Assembly (NCBI GenBank): GCA_024645245.1
Contig: JAHEBN010000002.1
Coordinates: 22,618 to 86,617, forward strand
DNA: 64,000 bases
Direction: 5' to 3'
From: Jiulongibacter sp.
Lineage (GTDB): Bacteria > Bacteroidota > Bacteroidia > Cytophagales > Spirosomataceae
The position numbers and the translations under genes were made by a program. The notes under the pieces are model-generated. The model did no database searches, was not told the origin of the DNA, and worked only from the letters and a program-made list of their open reading frames with translations. Shown here in pieces: positions 1-10,329 of this stretch. Within the stretch, counting starts at the first letter, position 1. Each line of letters begins with the position of its first letter.

Positions 1-251
1 AAGTTAATTCTGGCTTTCGTATTTCTTTTATTAAGTTTTGAAGACGCCATCTCATTCCCAAAATTATCCGAAATACTTACTTTCAAATCTTCTCCACTGT
101 TGTTTTCAAAAAATGTTTTGATTTTACCGTGTACGTAATCGAAATAAAGATTCATTTTCACATCATTTTCTTTGACCGGGTTTGGCTCAGCGGCCATGGT
201 AAATGAAGAGCTTAATAGAACAAATGCAGCAACTTTTAATAGATTTTTCAT
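1..251 (-). CDS. Secreted protein, N-terminal part only (cut by window edge)
   Basis: The first 83 codons of a gene that runs off the left edge. The start is ATG at 251. Residues 1-22 form a clear signal peptide (MKNLLKVAAFVLLSSSFTMAA), so the product is exported. The visible mature part is polar and contains FDYVHGKIKTFFENN followed by a stretch resembling an Ig-like or beta-sandwich secreted domain, but no known family is recognised. The function is unknown. The upstream region 252-485 holds an imperfect -7-like box (320-327, minus strand) and an inverted repeat at 341-362. Confidence 0.6.
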   Translation of the reverse strand, partial: MKNLLKVAAFVLLSSSFTMAAEPNPVKENDVKMNLYFDYVHGKIKTFFENNSGEDLKVSISDNFGNEMASSKLNKRNTKARIN

Positions 252-340
252 ACTAGTAATTTTTAAATTTTAAATAATAGCTTTTAATAAATATGGAAGT
301 TTGTTTTCGTTTCCATGTCACAAAGATGCAGGACATATAG

Positions 341-362
341 TACTATGTAATGCATAATAGTA
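341..362. promoter_or_regulatory. Inverted repeat, possible operator
   Basis: Arms TACTAT (341-346) and ATAGTA (357-362) are separated by ten bases with the palindromic core ATGCAT. The repeat lies about 90 bases upstream of the start of the leftmost minus-strand gene, next to a -7-like box on the minus strand at 320-327. The placement fits an operator. Nothing shows which regulator would bind it. Confidence 0.3.
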
Positions 363-485
363 TGTTTGGCACTATAACTTTATGAGTGGTATTTTTTATA
401 TTTTAATTGAATCAGAGAAAGAAGAAAACTGATTAAGTGGTATAAAATTTGAGTAGCATTAATTTCACATTAAACAAAACACGAC

Positions 486-974
486 ATGCAAAAAGTACTC
501 ACAATTTTAATTACTGCATTCTTTTTTACCGCTTGCTAGCTTTTAATCGTTTCAATAAACCCTGAAAACTAAGGAGACTATTTGGTAGATTTTCAATTAG
601 TAAAAGCAGATGATGGAGCCAAAGTGATGGATATCAGCGACCAAGATTATGTATTTGTAAGTGAAGCAGCTGACTCAAAAAGCATTGTTATCAGTACGTT
701 CACAGATGAAAATGGTAGAACAATACCTTTAGAAGTTAGTAGGAGAGGATTTTCTTCAGTACACATTTATATTAGTAATAGAAATAAATACTCAACAAAA
801 ATTAAGGGATCGATTAAAGATCAGAAATTAGAATTTAAACAAATTACAACTCTTAAGACCGACGTCAAAACAGAAGAGATTACATTAAGTGTTAATGGTT
901 CAAAATTAACTCAGGCAACTGGTACAAAAAGTACTCAATTCTTACCCGAAAGGCTGTTGAATATTAAGAATTAA
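486..974 (+). pseudogene. Broken small lipoprotein gene
   Basis: ATG at 486 opens a typical lipoprotein signal peptide, MQKVLTILITAFFFTAC, that ends at the lipobox cysteine. The next codon is TAG (537-539), and a second in-frame stop, TAA, follows at 570-572. After these the same frame runs open to a TAA at 972-974, encoding about 130 residues of a polar, probably beta-rich domain (VDFQLVKADDGAKVMDISD at its start). Because frame and spacing are kept, this is best read as one small exported protein gene with two nonsense mutations. Alternatives are a separate downstream protein started from TTG at 582, which would stay in the cytoplasm, or sequencing error. The domain is not recognised. Confidence 0.55.
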
Positions 975-1021
975 AAATATTTAATACTTTATTCAAAAAA
1001 TTTATACTGTGAGTTGAGTTT

Positions 1022-3097
1022 TCAACTCACCCCAGCCCCACTCCAAACCTGCTTATTGGGCTGTAAAAGTGCCAGTGAACCATCAGCATCTTCGGCCATC
1101 AGAATCATCCCTTGCGACTCGATTCCCATCATTTTACGGGGTGCCAGATTGGCCACAAAAGTTACTTGCTTACCCAGCATTTCTTCCGGTTTGTAGTGTT
1201 CGGCTATTCCACTTAGTATGGTGCGTTTTTCCATACCGTCGTCAATCAGAAATTTCAGTAATTTCTTGCTTTTGGGCATCGCTTCTGCTTCCAGAATAGT
1301 ACCCACACGGATATCTAATTTCGCAAAATCATCAAACTGAATTTCCGGTTTTAGTTCCGGTACTTTTTTGCTTTCCAGCTCATTCATTTTTTTGGTGTCG
1401 AGTAATTTTTGTACTTGAGCCTCTACAGTAGCATCTTCTATTTTTTCAAAAAGCAGACCGTCCGCTTGTATTTTGGTGCCTACAGGTAGCAGTCCCGGTT
1501 TTCCGGCATCTCGCCATTCCGGTTTTCCGGTATCTCCCGCCAGCTTCCATTCTTTCAGGTTGAGTTGCTTGTATAATTTCTCAGCCGTAAATGGTAGAAA
1601 AGGCTCGCATACTATCGCCAAAGTCGCCGAAATTTGAGCCGCCACGTACATGATGGTTTTTACCCTTTCTTCATCCGTTTTTATGGCTTTCCAGGGTTCA
1701 GTATCGGCGAGGTATTTATTTCCCAAGCGGGCCACCTCAATCATTCCTGCCAAGGCTTCTCTAAACTTAAAGTTTTTCAAAGAATCCGAAATATCGCACG
1801 GCAATTGTGCCAGGGCAGCGATTGCATTTTTATCTATTTCTTGTAATTCACCGGCTTCCGGTACTATTCCTTCGTAATACTTCTCGGTGAGCACCAAAGT
1901 ACGGTTTATAAAATTGCCAAAAATACCTACCAGCTCCGAGTTGTTTTTGGTTTGAAAGTCTTTCCATGTAAAATCATTGTCTTTGGTTTCAGGAGCATTG
2001 GCCATTAGGGCAAATCGCAAGACATCCTGCTTTCCGGGAAACTCTTCCAGGTATTCATGCAGCCACACAGCCCAGTTTCTGGAAGTAGAAATCTTGTCAT
2101 TTTCCAGGTTCATAAATTCATTGGCAGGCACATTATCTGCCAGTACAAAACTGCCTTCGGCCATGAGCATTGCCGGGAAAATGATGCAGTGAAATACGAT
2201 ATTATCCTTGCCTATAAAGTGCACCAGATTGGTGTTTTCTTTATCCCGCCAGTAATCTTCCCAGTTTTTACCCACTTGAGCTGCCCACTCTTTGGTCATG
2301 GATATGTACCCGATAGGAGCGTCAAACCACACATAGAGCACTTTTCCTTCGGCGTCTTCCAGCGGCACTTTTACGCCCCAATCCAGGTCGCGGGTCATGG
2401 CTCGCGGTTGCAGGCCTTGCTTAAGCCAGCTTTGGCACTGACCCATCACGTTGGTTTTCCACTCTTTGTGGCTGTTTACATATTCTTCAATCTGAGGCTG
2501 CATTCTGTCGAGTGGCAGGTACCAGTTTTTGGTTTCTTTCATAACCGGCTTGGCACCCGAAATGGTAGACTGCGGATTGATAAGTTCTGTTGGTGAAAGT
2601 GCCGATCCGCATTTTTCGCACTGATCGCCATAAGCACCCGGATTGTGGCAAACCGGGCATTCGCCAATTATGTACCTATCGGCCAAAAATTGTTGAGCCG
2701 TTTCGTCAAAATATTGCTCGGTTACCACCTCATCGAAATAACCTTTATCAAACATCGTCGTAAAAAACTCCTGTGAAGTTTCGTGATGAACCTGATTCGA
2801 CGTACGCGAATAAATATCAAAAGAAATACCGAATTGCTCAAAAGAATCTTTGATGATTTTGTAGTATTTATCAACCACTTCCTGCGGGGTAATTCCCTCT
2901 TTTTTGGCTTTTATGGTAATCGGCACACCGTGCTCGTCGGTTCCGCTTATAAAGGCCACATCTTTGCCTTTCATACGCAGGTATCGCACATATACATCGG
3001 CAGGTAAATAACAACCGGCCAGGTGACCGATGTGAATGGGGCCATTGGCATAAATAAGGGCGGCAGTAACGGTATATCTTTTCGGATTTTTGCTCAT
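1022..3097 (-). CDS. metG: Methionyl-tRNA synthetase
   Basis: Charges tRNA-Met with methionine in the cytoplasm. The 691-residue product has the class I catalytic core with the HIGH motif as HIGH (residues 22-25, in [13 protein letters not shown]), a zinc knuckle with two CxxC pairs (CPVC and CEKC), a KMSKS loop in the variant form KISTS, an anticodon-binding helical domain, and a C-terminal EMAP/Trbp111-like tRNA-binding OB domain (last ~110 residues, containing [15 protein letters not shown]). The length matches the long dimeric form with the C-terminal appendix. The gene stands alone and diverges from the GH95 gene at 3286. The identification is firm. Confidence 0.97.
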   Translation of the reverse strand: MSKNPKRYTVTAALIYANGPIHIGHLAGCYLPADVYVRYLRMKGKDVAFISGTDEHGVPITIKAKKEGITPQEVVDKYYKIIKDSFEQFGISFDIYSRTSNQVHHETSQEFFTTMFDKGYFDEVVTEQYFDETAQQFLADRYIIGECPVCHNPGAYGDQCEKCGSALSPTELINPQSTISGAKPVMKETKNWYLPLDRMQPQIEEYVNSHKEWKTNVMGQCQSWLKQGLQPRAMTRDLDWGVKVPLEDAEGKVLYVWFDAPIGYISMTKEWAAQVGKNWEDYWRDKENTNLVHFIGKDNIVFHCIIFPAMLMAEGSFVLADNVPANEFMNLENDKISTSRNWAVWLHEYLEEFPGKQDVLRFALMANAPETKDNDFTWKDFQTKNNSELVGIFGNFINRTLVLTEKYYEGIVPEAGELQEIDKNAIAALAQLPCDISDSLKNFKFREALAGMIEVARLGNKYLADTEPWKAIKTDEERVKTIMYVAAQISATLAIVCEPFLPFTAEKLYKQLNLKEWKLAGDTGKPEWRDAGKPGLLPVGTKIQADGLLFEKIEDATVEAQVQKLLDTKKMNELESKKVPELKPEIQFDDFAKLDIRVGTILEAEAMPKSKKLLKFLIDDGMEKRTILSGIAEHYKPEEMLGKQVTFVANLAPRKMMGIESQGMILMAEDADGSLALLQPNKQVWSGAGVS

Positions 3098-3285
3098 TTT
3101 CTGGACTTAAACGCTATATTTTCTTTAATTCTGAAATTGACTGCAATTTAGGATAAAAAAATGGCAGGCAGAATAAATAGAACCTATCGAAATAAAAGTA
3201 TTAACCGATAAGTCTGAATTTAACTGGAATGAAATAGCCAGTAATTTCACTTATGCTTACTTTTGTATAAACAGAACCCTCCGAA

Positions 3286-5676
3286 ATGAAAAAACTTCTA
3301 TTTCTATTATTTTCTCCCGCTCTATTATTTGCCCAGCAAGCACCCATGAAATTGTGGTACGATAAGCCGGCCAATCATTTTGAAGAAGCTTTGGTATTGG
3401 GAAATGGGAAAATAGGAGCCACCGTTTTTGGTGGAGCGAAACAAGATAAAATATACCTGAACGACATTACCCTTTGGACCGGCGAACCCGTAAACGCAAA
3501 TAGGAATCCGGAGGTACATACTTTTTTACCTTTAGTAAGAGAAGCTCTTAAAAATGAAAATTATAAACTGGCAGACTCTTTAATTAAAAATCTTCAGGGA
3601 AAATTTTCTGAATCTTTTGCTCCATTAGGTACACTCATGCTTGATTTTGAAAATGTTTCGGAAGAAAACTATTATCGGGAATTAAGTCTGGACGAAGCAA
3701 TTGTACGGGTTAATTCAGGACAAACAGGTAATAAAATCTCCAAAGAATACCTGACTTCATTTCCAGATCAAATATTTGCCATAAGGTTGAAAAGTGAGCA
3801 AAAAGGAGGGCTTAATTTTACTTTAAATTTTGAAAGTCAGCTCAAATTTGAAAAGAAACTGACTGGAGATTTCATGGAAATTCATGGCCGGGCACCCCTT
3901 AAAGCAGACCCGAATTACGTTAGAAACGATATAGACCCGGTGGTTTTTGAAGCTAACCGGGGAACCCGCTTTTCCACAATATTAAAAATTCTCGAACTGG
4001 ATGGGGGCCTGGTTAGTGTGGAAAATGGAAGATTAAGGCTTTCAAATGCTAATGAAGCGACCATTTTGGTAAGTATTGCCACAAGCTTTAATGGTTTTAA
4101 CAAAAATCCGGAAACAGATGGAAGAGATAATAAAACTATAGCCCGGACGCAGTTGAGCAATGCAGAAAATAAGACTTTCGAAGAAGTCAAAACGAGTCAT
4201 TTGGCAGACTATAAAACGTATTTTGATCGGGTAAAGTTGAATTTAGGAAAATCAAAAGAGCATTTGCCTACCGATCTTCGTTTGAGAAAATATGCCGATG
4301 GTGCCCTTGATCCGTATTTAGAAACCCTTTATTTTCAATACGGCAGATATCTGTTGATCAGCAGCTCGCGTACAGAAGGCGTGCCTGCCAATTTACAAGG
4401 TCTTTGGAATCCTTATATGCGTCCTCCATGGAGTAGCAATTATACCATGAATATCAATGCCGAAGAAAATTACTGGCTGGCGGAAAATACCAATTTGAGT
4501 GAAATGCATCTGCCCTTTCTGAGCTTTTTGGGGAATTTGGAAAAAACCGGTAGAATTTCAGCCAAAACTTTCTATAACGCCAATGGTTGGAACTGTGCAC
4601 ATAATTCCGATATCTGGGCAATGACAAATCCTGTAGGGAATTTCGGAAGCGGCGATCCCAATTGGGCAAACTGGGCCATGGGCGGCACTTGGGCAAGTGC
4701 ACATTTGTATGAACATTACTTGTACACGGGAGATAAAGAATGGCTTAAAAACTATGCGTATCCATTGATGAAAGGAGCCGCCGAATTTTGCCTGGATATG
4801 CTGGTGGAAGGCCCTGATGGAACATTAGTTACTTCACCATCCACCTCGCCGGAGAATATTTACATTACCCCAACAGGCTATAAAGGAGCCACACTTTATG
4901 GTGCCACGGCCGATCTGGCCATGATAAAAGAATTATTCAAGGATTTGATCAAAACTACCGAAATTGTGAATGGCAACATCGAATTTAAGAATAAGATTGA
5001 AGCCGCATTATTCAATTTACAACCCTATCAGATAGGCAAAAAAGGCAATTTGCAAGAGTGGTATTACGATTGGGAAGATGCCGAGCCGCAGCACAGGCAT
5101 CAATCGCACCTGTATGGTTTGTTTCCGGGTACACACATATCGGTAAAAGAAACACCAAAATTGGCTGAAGCTTGTAAGACTACCTTAGAAATAAAAGGAG
5201 ACGAAACCACCGGGTGGAGCAAAGGCTGGCGAATTAATCTTTGGGCCCGATTGCAAGATGGCAATCATGCCTATAAAATGTATCGGGAGTTGCTCAAATA
5301 TGTAGAGCCGGACGCCATCCGACCTAAAGGAAAGGGTGGGGGAGGCACTTACCCGAATTTGTTTGACGCACACCCCCCTTTTCAGATCGATGGTAATTTT
5401 GGTGGTGCGGCTGCAGTCGCTGAAATGCTTTTACAATCTGACGAAGAAAATATTTACCTGCTACCAGCACTTCCAGATGTGTGGAAAAGTGGAAGTGTAA
5501 AAGGATTGAAAGCCCGCGGCGGATACGAAGTGGATTTGGTATGGAAAAAGGGGCATTTGAAAACTGTTAAAATAACTTCTATTTTGGGAGGAAACCCAAC
5601 CCTAAACTTTAAAAATCAGTCTAAACTAATACAACTGAAACCTGATGAAACTGTTTTGCTAAAAAGTTTAAAATGA
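3286..5676 (+). CDS. GH95 family glycoside hydrolase (probable alpha-L-fucosidase)
   Basis: A 796-residue exported enzyme with signal peptide [17 protein letters not shown]. It has the N-terminal GH95 beta domain starting [20 protein letters not shown], then the (alpha/alpha)6 barrel with hallmark blocks [53 protein letters not shown] and FQIDGNFGG. The family removes alpha-1,2-linked L-fucose, or in some members L-galactose, from glycans by inversion; the exact sugar cannot be read here. No lipobox is seen, so it is probably periplasmic or released. Its stop codon overlaps the start of the downstream phosphatase (ATGA), so the two are co-transcribed and probably translationally coupled. A -7-like box TACTTTTG lies at 3258-3265 without a good -33 partner. 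Confidence 0.93.
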   Translation: MKKLLFLLFSPALLFAQQAPMKLWYDKPANHFEEALVLGNGKIGATVFGGAKQDKIYLNDITLWTGEPVNANRNPEVHTFLPLVREALKNENYKLADSLIKNLQGKFSESFAPLGTLMLDFENVSEENYYRELSLDEAIVRVNSGQTGNKISKEYLTSFPDQIFAIRLKSEQKGGLNFTLNFESQLKFEKKLTGDFMEIHGRAPLKADPNYVRNDIDPVVFEANRGTRFSTILKILELDGGLVSVENGRLRLSNANEATILVSIATSFNGFNKNPETDGRDNKTIARTQLSNAENKTFEEVKTSHLADYKTYFDRVKLNLGKSKEHLPTDLRLRKYADGALDPYLETLYFQYGRYLLISSSRTEGVPANLQGLWNPYMRPPWSSNYTMNINAEENYWLAENTNLSEMHLPFLSFLGNLEKTGRISAKTFYNANGWNCAHNSDIWAMTNPVGNFGSGDPNWANWAMGGTWASAHLYEHYLYTGDKEWLKNYAYPLMKGAAEFCLDMLVEGPDGTLVTSPSTSPENIYITPTGYKGATLYGATADLAMIKELFKDLIKTTEIVNGNIEFKNKIEAALFNLQPYQIGKKGNLQEWYYDWEDAEPQHRHQSHLYGLFPGTHISVKETPKLAEACKTTLEIKGDETTGWSKGWRINLWARLQDGNHAYKMYRELLKYVEPDAIRPKGKGGGGTYPNLFDAHPPFQIDGNFGGAAAVAEMLLQSDEENIYLLPALPDVWKSGSVKGLKARGGYEVDLVWKKGHLKTVKITSILGGNPTLNFKNQSKLIQLKPDETVLLKSLK

Positions 5677-7415
5677 GTAAGTTACTACCTTTTTTATTAT
5701 TTTATCAGTTATCGTGTTTCGCTCAAACGATTACCCGAGGCCCCTACCTCCAAATGGGCGGTGAAGATCGTATCCAAGTCAGGTGGCAAACAGATCAGGC
5801 AATTGAAACACACATTAAATTTGGCACCGATCAAAATAATCTGACTGGTGAAATATCTGATCCAAATTTAGCTTTAGACCATTACATTACTTTATCAAAC
5901 CTGATATCAAATACCAAATATTTTTATGCTATTTATAATGGTAATACGCTATTGGAAGGTAACGGGCAGAACTTTTTTGTTACTCACCCAACTATCGGAA
6001 GTAGTCAAAAAATAAGAATATGGGCCACGGGTGATTGTGGTACAGGCACACCCAATCAGATAGCTGTTATCAACCAAATGGAGGCATATCTGGGGAATAA
6101 TTACCTGGATGCCTGGCTTTTATTAGGAGATAATGCCTATTATTATGGCGACGATTCTGATTACCAACTTCGTTTTTTTGACCCTTATCAAAGTCATCGC
6201 TTGATGAAGCAAACAGCCATTTATCCTTCACCAGGGAATCACGATTATGCAAATCATCCCGACAGGCAATTGGATCATTATGTTGCATATTACGATATTT
6301 TCGATGTACCTGTTAATGGTGAAATTGGTGGAGTGCCCTCAGGCACCGAGCATTATTATTCTTACGATATTGGTAATATACACTTGGTAAGTATCGACTC
6401 GTATGGAAAAGACGGTACTCCAACTCAGGTTAGGCTCTCTGATAGTACAAACAGCCCGCAAATTGCTTGGTTAAAACAAGATTTAGCAGCTAATACCAAA
6501 GACTGGACTATTCTATATTGGCATCATCCGCCGTATACCATGGGATCACATAACTCCGATACCGAGCCGGAGCTTAGGTATATACGGGAGCAGGTGGTAC
6601 CCATTTTGGATAAATTCAATGTAGATTTGGTGTTAAACGGTCACTCACACACGTATGAGAGATCAAAGCCAATGAAGTACCATTATGGACTTGAAAACAC
6701 CTATAATCCATCGGTTCATTCACTTTCATCTTCCTCTGGTAAATACGATGGAAGTACGGACTCTTGTCCGTATTTAAGAAGTGACCAATCAAAAGAAGAT
6801 GGAATAATTTACATGGTTGCAGGCTCGGCAGGGTGGGCAACTACTATTCAATCTGCCTATCCACACGATGCCATGTACTATTCAAATTATACCAATGCAG
6901 GATCGACCCTGTTAGAAATAAATGGCGATACACTAAAGGCAATCTGGTTGACAGAAAACGGGCTTATAGCCGATCATTTTACCATGCTGAAACACGTGAA
7001 ATTGATAGATAGCCTGGTTGTATTACCGCCAAATCCTGCCTCAGTAATTTTAGAAGCGGGCCCAAAATTTGGATATAATTGGGAAAGAGATAATTCGAAT
7101 TTGCGAACTATAAATATAGCAAATCCGCAAAATAATCAGGTTTTTCATGTTACCGATTCTTATGGATGCCTACCAGATAAATTCACCATTTCAACTTCGC
7201 AAGATTGTGTTCAATCCAAAACACTAACTGGTTTGATAGAAAGTTCTTCCAATTTGGACATCAGTGCTTCCCAAACAATTACAGGGAAAAATATATTAAG
7301 TGAAGGGGCAACAATGATATACAGTGCCGGAAATAATATAGTATTAGAGCCCGGCTTTCGAGCTGATCAAGGTTCTGTATTCAGAACAAATTTGATTGGT
7401 TGCGGAGGGGGTTAA
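5673..7415 (+). CDS. Secreted purple-acid-phosphatase-like metallophosphoesterase
   Basis: A 580-residue exported protein (signal peptide to about residue 18). After an N-terminal fibronectin-III-like domain (about residues 20-105) comes a calcineurin-like dimetal phosphatase fold with the purple acid phosphatase motifs in order: GDCG (120-123), GDNAYYYG (152-159), GNHD (188-191), WHHPPY (283-288) and GHSHTYER (323-330). The last ~60 residues resemble the C-terminal coat-hanger-type domain ([13 protein letters not shown], then a terminal CGGG) found on many Bacteroidetes exported proteins. It should hydrolyse phosphate esters outside the cytoplasm. The start overlaps the GH95 stop by four bases, so the pair forms an operon. 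The substrate is unknown. Confidence 0.88.
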   Translation: MSKLLPFLLFYQLSCFAQTITRGPYLQMGGEDRIQVRWQTDQAIETHIKFGTDQNNLTGEISDPNLALDHYITLSNLISNTKYFYAIYNGNTLLEGNGQNFFVTHPTIGSSQKIRIWATGDCGTGTPNQIAVINQMEAYLGNNYLDAWLLLGDNAYYYGDDSDYQLRFFDPYQSHRLMKQTAIYPSPGNHDYANHPDRQLDHYVAYYDIFDVPVNGEIGGVPSGTEHYYSYDIGNIHLVSIDSYGKDGTPTQVRLSDSTNSPQIAWLKQDLAANTKDWTILYWHHPPYTMGSHNSDTEPELRYIREQVVPILDKFNVDLVLNGHSHTYERSKPMKYHYGLENTYNPSVHSLSSSSGKYDGSTDSCPYLRSDQSKEDGIIYMVAGSAGWATTIQSAYPHDAMYYSNYTNAGSTLLEINGDTLKAIWLTENGLIADHFTMLKHVKLIDSLVVLPPNPASVILEAGPKFGYNWERDNSNLRTINIANPQNNQVFHVTDSYGCLPDKFTISTSQDCVQSKTLTGLIESSSNLDISASQTITGKNILSEGATMIYSAGNNIVLEPGFRADQGSVFRTNLIGCGGG

Positions 7416-7416
7416 A

Positions 7417-9471
7417 TCAAAATTTACTTTTACCAGCTTCTAAAAATTCCGCAAAATCTTCTGCCGAAGAATAGCCAATAGGATCCATCAATGCATTTCC
7501 CTTAGAGTCTACTACGGCGTAGTAAGGTTGGGCATTGTTATTAAACTTGGTGATTTCTAAATCCATGTTTTTACCACCGATGGTAGTTTTAAGCTCATTA
7601 TCATAGCTCGATACATAATGCTTTTCTTTAGGCAATTCTGCTTTATCGTCAACATATAGCGAAGCAATCACATAATCTTTTTTCAGCTTGTTTAAAACTT
7701 CAGTTTTTGGCCAAACAAACTCTTCCATTTTGCGGCAATTGGCACAAGCATAACCGGTAAAATCAATCAAAACGGGTTTTCCAACTTTAGCAGAATAGGC
7801 CAATGCATCATCAATGTCTTTGAAACCAACAAGTCCATGAGGCAGGTTTTTCATGCCAATTTCCAGATTGACAGGGGTGTTCAGATTTACCTCTTCATTT
7901 TTTGGAGGTAAAATCCCGGATAGGGCACTCAAACTTTTTCCGGTAACACCGGGTACCATATAGGATGCGAATCCTATAAAAATAGCCGAAAAGAATACCC
8001 TTTGCCAGGAAATTTTATTGACTTTATCGTCTTTAGAAAATCGAATAAAACCAAGTATATAAAGTCCGGCTAAAACAAAAATCAGTACCCAAATAAGGAT
8101 AAAGATATTTCTGTGCAGCAGATTCCAGTGGTATGCCAAATCAATATTACTCAGGAATTTAAGTGCTAAAGCAAACTCCATAAACCCGAAAACTACTTTC
8201 AATTCATTCAGCCATCCGCCTGATTTTGGTAAATTTTTAAGCCATTGCGGGAACATCGCCAGAGAAGTAAATACCAAGGCAAAAGGAAAACCAAATGCCA
8301 GCATACCATACAAAGGTCGCCAAACTTCGCCCTGAGCTGAAAGTATAAGGAGAGAACCCACAAAAGGTACAGTACATGAAAAGGATACAACTACCAGGGT
8401 AAGAGCCATAAAGAAAATGCCAACCAGCCCACCTTTGTCGGACAAACGGTCAATTTTATTGACAGCTTCGTGTGGCAAAACGATCTCGAAAGCACCCATT
8501 AAAGAGATTCCAAAAAGAATAAATATGATGAAAAAGATCAGGTTCGGAATCCAGTGTGTACTGATGAAGTTAAGAAACGGAGCCCCAAAAGCCATGGTAA
8601 CCAATCCCATCAAAGCGAAAATAGCCATAATGGAAATGCCATAGAAAAATGATTTTCCTTTACCATTACTTTGTTTGGTAAAAAAACTTACCGTCATGGG
8701 CATGATCGGGTAAATACACGGCATAAATATCGAAGCAAAGCCAGCTCCCAATGCCAGCAGTAAAAATTTTAACAACGAAGTGGAAGACTCTTTCCCATTA
8801 TTATTGGTGATAGGACCGGTATTCCTTTCCGCTGGATTCTGTTGAATAACACCAGTTTTAGCTTCAGCAGCAGCAAGCTCAGTTGCTGTCTCATTTCCCT
8901 GAGTTTCGCCTGCAGAATTATTATCAGTATTTTCTAAAACTTTTGCCTCCGCTACTTTTGTATCTTTTTCAGTAATGGTGGTGGGTTCTGTTGCTGAGGA
9001 GGCAATGGCTTTTACATTAAAACTAAACTTGTCGGTTCCATTTACGCAGCGTCCGTCTACATCGGTACAGGTTTGCCATTCTACCGACCCGGTAATTTTT
9101 GGATCAGGCTTTAATATTTTTATTTTTTGCAAAAACTGGCCATTTTTCTCAAAAAAAGTAACATCTCCTCCCCATAATTCATCAAATTTCTTAATTGGAT
9201 TTACAGGTTTTATTTTTCCAATAAGTTGATAAGAATCATTGGGTGTAAAAGTCATCGAAGTTACGATTGGCCCCAAATCCGGATCAAAATCGGAAGAATA
9301 CAAGTGCCAGTCTTTATCTATCCTGGCATTGAATTGTAAGGTGACTTCTTCGCCTACTTTTACCTCTTTTTTATCGGTAGTGAAACTCCAACTGGCGGGT
9401 TTTAATATTTGTGCCTGAGAAAAGTTAACAAAAAGTATTAAGGCGAAAAGTGGTTTCAGGAAATTTTTCAT
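7417..9471 (-). CDS. dsbD: Thiol:disulfide interchange protein DsbD
   Basis: Carries electrons from cytoplasmic thioredoxin across the inner membrane to periplasmic thiol proteins, and so supports cytochrome c maturation. The 684-residue product begins at ATG 9471 (MKNFLKPLFALILFVNFSQAQ, a good signal peptide); the TTG seven codons upstream would put a charged stretch before it and is less likely. Order of parts: N-terminal DsbD-alpha-like domain with CTDVDGRC, a low-complexity linker (about residues 165-230), the eight-helix DsbD-beta domain with the two conserved cysteines in MPCIYPI and FSCTVPF, and a thioredoxin-like gamma domain with active site CANC. It converges tail to tail with the phosphatase gene, with one base between them. 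Confidence 0.95.
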   Translation of the reverse strand: MKNFLKPLFALILFVNFSQAQILKPASWSFTTDKKEVKVGEEVTLQFNARIDKDWHLYSSDFDPDLGPIVTSMTFTPNDSYQLIGKIKPVNPIKKFDELWGGDVTFFEKNGQFLQKIKILKPDPKITGSVEWQTCTDVDGRCVNGTDKFSFNVKAIASSATEPTTITEKDTKVAEAKVLENTDNNSAGETQGNETATELAAAEAKTGVIQQNPAERNTGPITNNNGKESSTSLLKFLLLALGAGFASIFMPCIYPIMPMTVSFFTKQSNGKGKSFFYGISIMAIFALMGLVTMAFGAPFLNFISTHWIPNLIFFIIFILFGISLMGAFEIVLPHEAVNKIDRLSDKGGLVGIFFMALTLVVVSFSCTVPFVGSLLILSAQGEVWRPLYGMLAFGFPFALVFTSLAMFPQWLKNLPKSGGWLNELKVVFGFMEFALALKFLSNIDLAYHWNLLHRNIFILIWVLIFVLAGLYILGFIRFSKDDKVNKISWQRVFFSAIFIGFASYMVPGVTGKSLSALSGILPPKNEEVNLNTPVNLEIGMKNLPHGLVGFKDIDDALAYSAKVGKPVLIDFTGYACANCRKMEEFVWPKTEVLNKLKKDYVIASLYVDDKAELPKEKHYVSSYDNELKTTIGGKNMDLEITKFNNNAQPYYAVVDSKGNALMDPIGYSSAEDFAEFLEAGKSKF

Positions 9472-9588
9472 TGCGTATTTTATGTATTCCAAATAACGTA
9501 TTCACAACGCCAAACGTTGCATAAGTATTTTACACAAACAAAAATAACAATTTGCTTGCCAGTAATTTAGATTCATAGCTCAGACACG

Positions 9589-9618
9589 AAAAAAGGAAGA
9601 CCAAGGCCTTCCTCTTTT
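9589..9618 (-). terminator. Intrinsic terminator after the cyclophilin gene
   Basis: On the minus strand the sequence forms AGGAAG / CTTCCT arms around a short loop, followed by a run of six T. It starts about 20 bases after the stop codon of the cyclophilin gene. Confidence 0.7.
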
Positions 9619-9636
9619 GATATTTTGAGTAGTTTT

Positions 9637-10080
9637 TTAAGCTTCTGCTTCTAAAACTTCAATTTTTTGAATTTTATCGCCTTGTTTAATTTCATCAATA
9701 ACGTCCAGGCCATCAATCACTTTACCAAAGCAGGTGTGATTGCGATCCAAGTGAGCCGTATTATCACGGCTGTGACAGATAAAAAATTGCGAGCCACCCG
9801 TATCGCGACCTCTGTGAGCCATCGAGAGTACGCCTCTGTCGTGATATTGATTATCACCATCCAATTCACAAGGAATGGAATATCCGGGTCCACCGCCGCC
9901 AGTACCACTAGGATCGCCACCCTGAATCACAAAATTTGGTATTACACGATGAAAAGTTACGCCGTCGTAATAGCCTTCTTTCGAAAGCTTAATAAAATTT
10001 GCAACTGCAAGTGGAGCATCCTTGTCATAGAATTCTATGGTCATGGTACCCTTTTCGGTTATCATTTTTGCTTTAGTCAT
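9637..10080 (-). CDS. Cyclophilin-type peptidyl-prolyl cis-trans isomerase
   Basis: Catalyses cis-trans isomerisation of X-Pro bonds. The 147-residue protein is a bare cyclophilin domain without signal peptide, hence cytoplasmic. Family motifs are FHRVIPNFVIQGGDP (catalytic Arg in the FHRV block) and GVLSMAHRGRDTGGSQFFI (Gln and Phe of the active site). The human-type Trp position appears as His in NTAHLDRNHTCFG, as in many small bacterial cyclophilins. Start ATG at 10080. A TAATTTTG box sits about 25 bases upstream on the minus strand without a convincing -33 element. A terminator follows at once. Confidence 0.95.
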   Translation of the reverse strand: MTKAKMITEKGTMTIEFYDKDAPLAVANFIKLSKEGYYDGVTFHRVIPNFVIQGGDPSGTGGGGPGYSIPCELDGDNQYHDRGVLSMAHRGRDTGGSQFFICHSRDNTAHLDRNHTCFGKVIDGLDVIDEIKQGDKIQKIEVLEAEA

Positions 10081-10248
10081 TTCTTTAGTTTTGTTCTGAA
10101 GGCAAAATTAAGGATTTATTCATGAAGGTATATTGGAAGAGGTAAGAGTTTGGGTAAAAAATCACGAAACAAATTGAATGCCTTCGGGCTTCGAGCTAAA
10201 TCAAGGGATTATTTTGGATAATAATTTGCTATTCAAGTATGTAGTTTT

Positions 10249-10303
10249 ATTTCTTTCTCCTATTTCCTTTCTCCTTGTACCTTTCTCCGTTTCCCCTTTC
10301 CAG
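10249..10303. repeat. Pyrimidine-rich low-complexity tract
   Basis: About 55 bases made almost only of C and T, built on an irregular TTTCTCC-like unit, lying between the cyclophilin start and the stop of the OmpA-family gene. It is a strong purine tract on the minus strand. No function is evident. Confidence 0.5.
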
Positions 10304-10329
10304 AAAAAAAGAACTCGACAATTACAATC

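Noticed and set aside
1014..3007. Several plus-strand open frames inside metG
   Set aside because: They are antisense shadows of a well-conserved gene with no start sites or family features.
10249..10303. Simple-sequence contingency locus
   Set aside because: The pyrimidine tract is irregular, not an exact tandem repeat, and lies downstream of one gene and upstream of another without touching a coding region.
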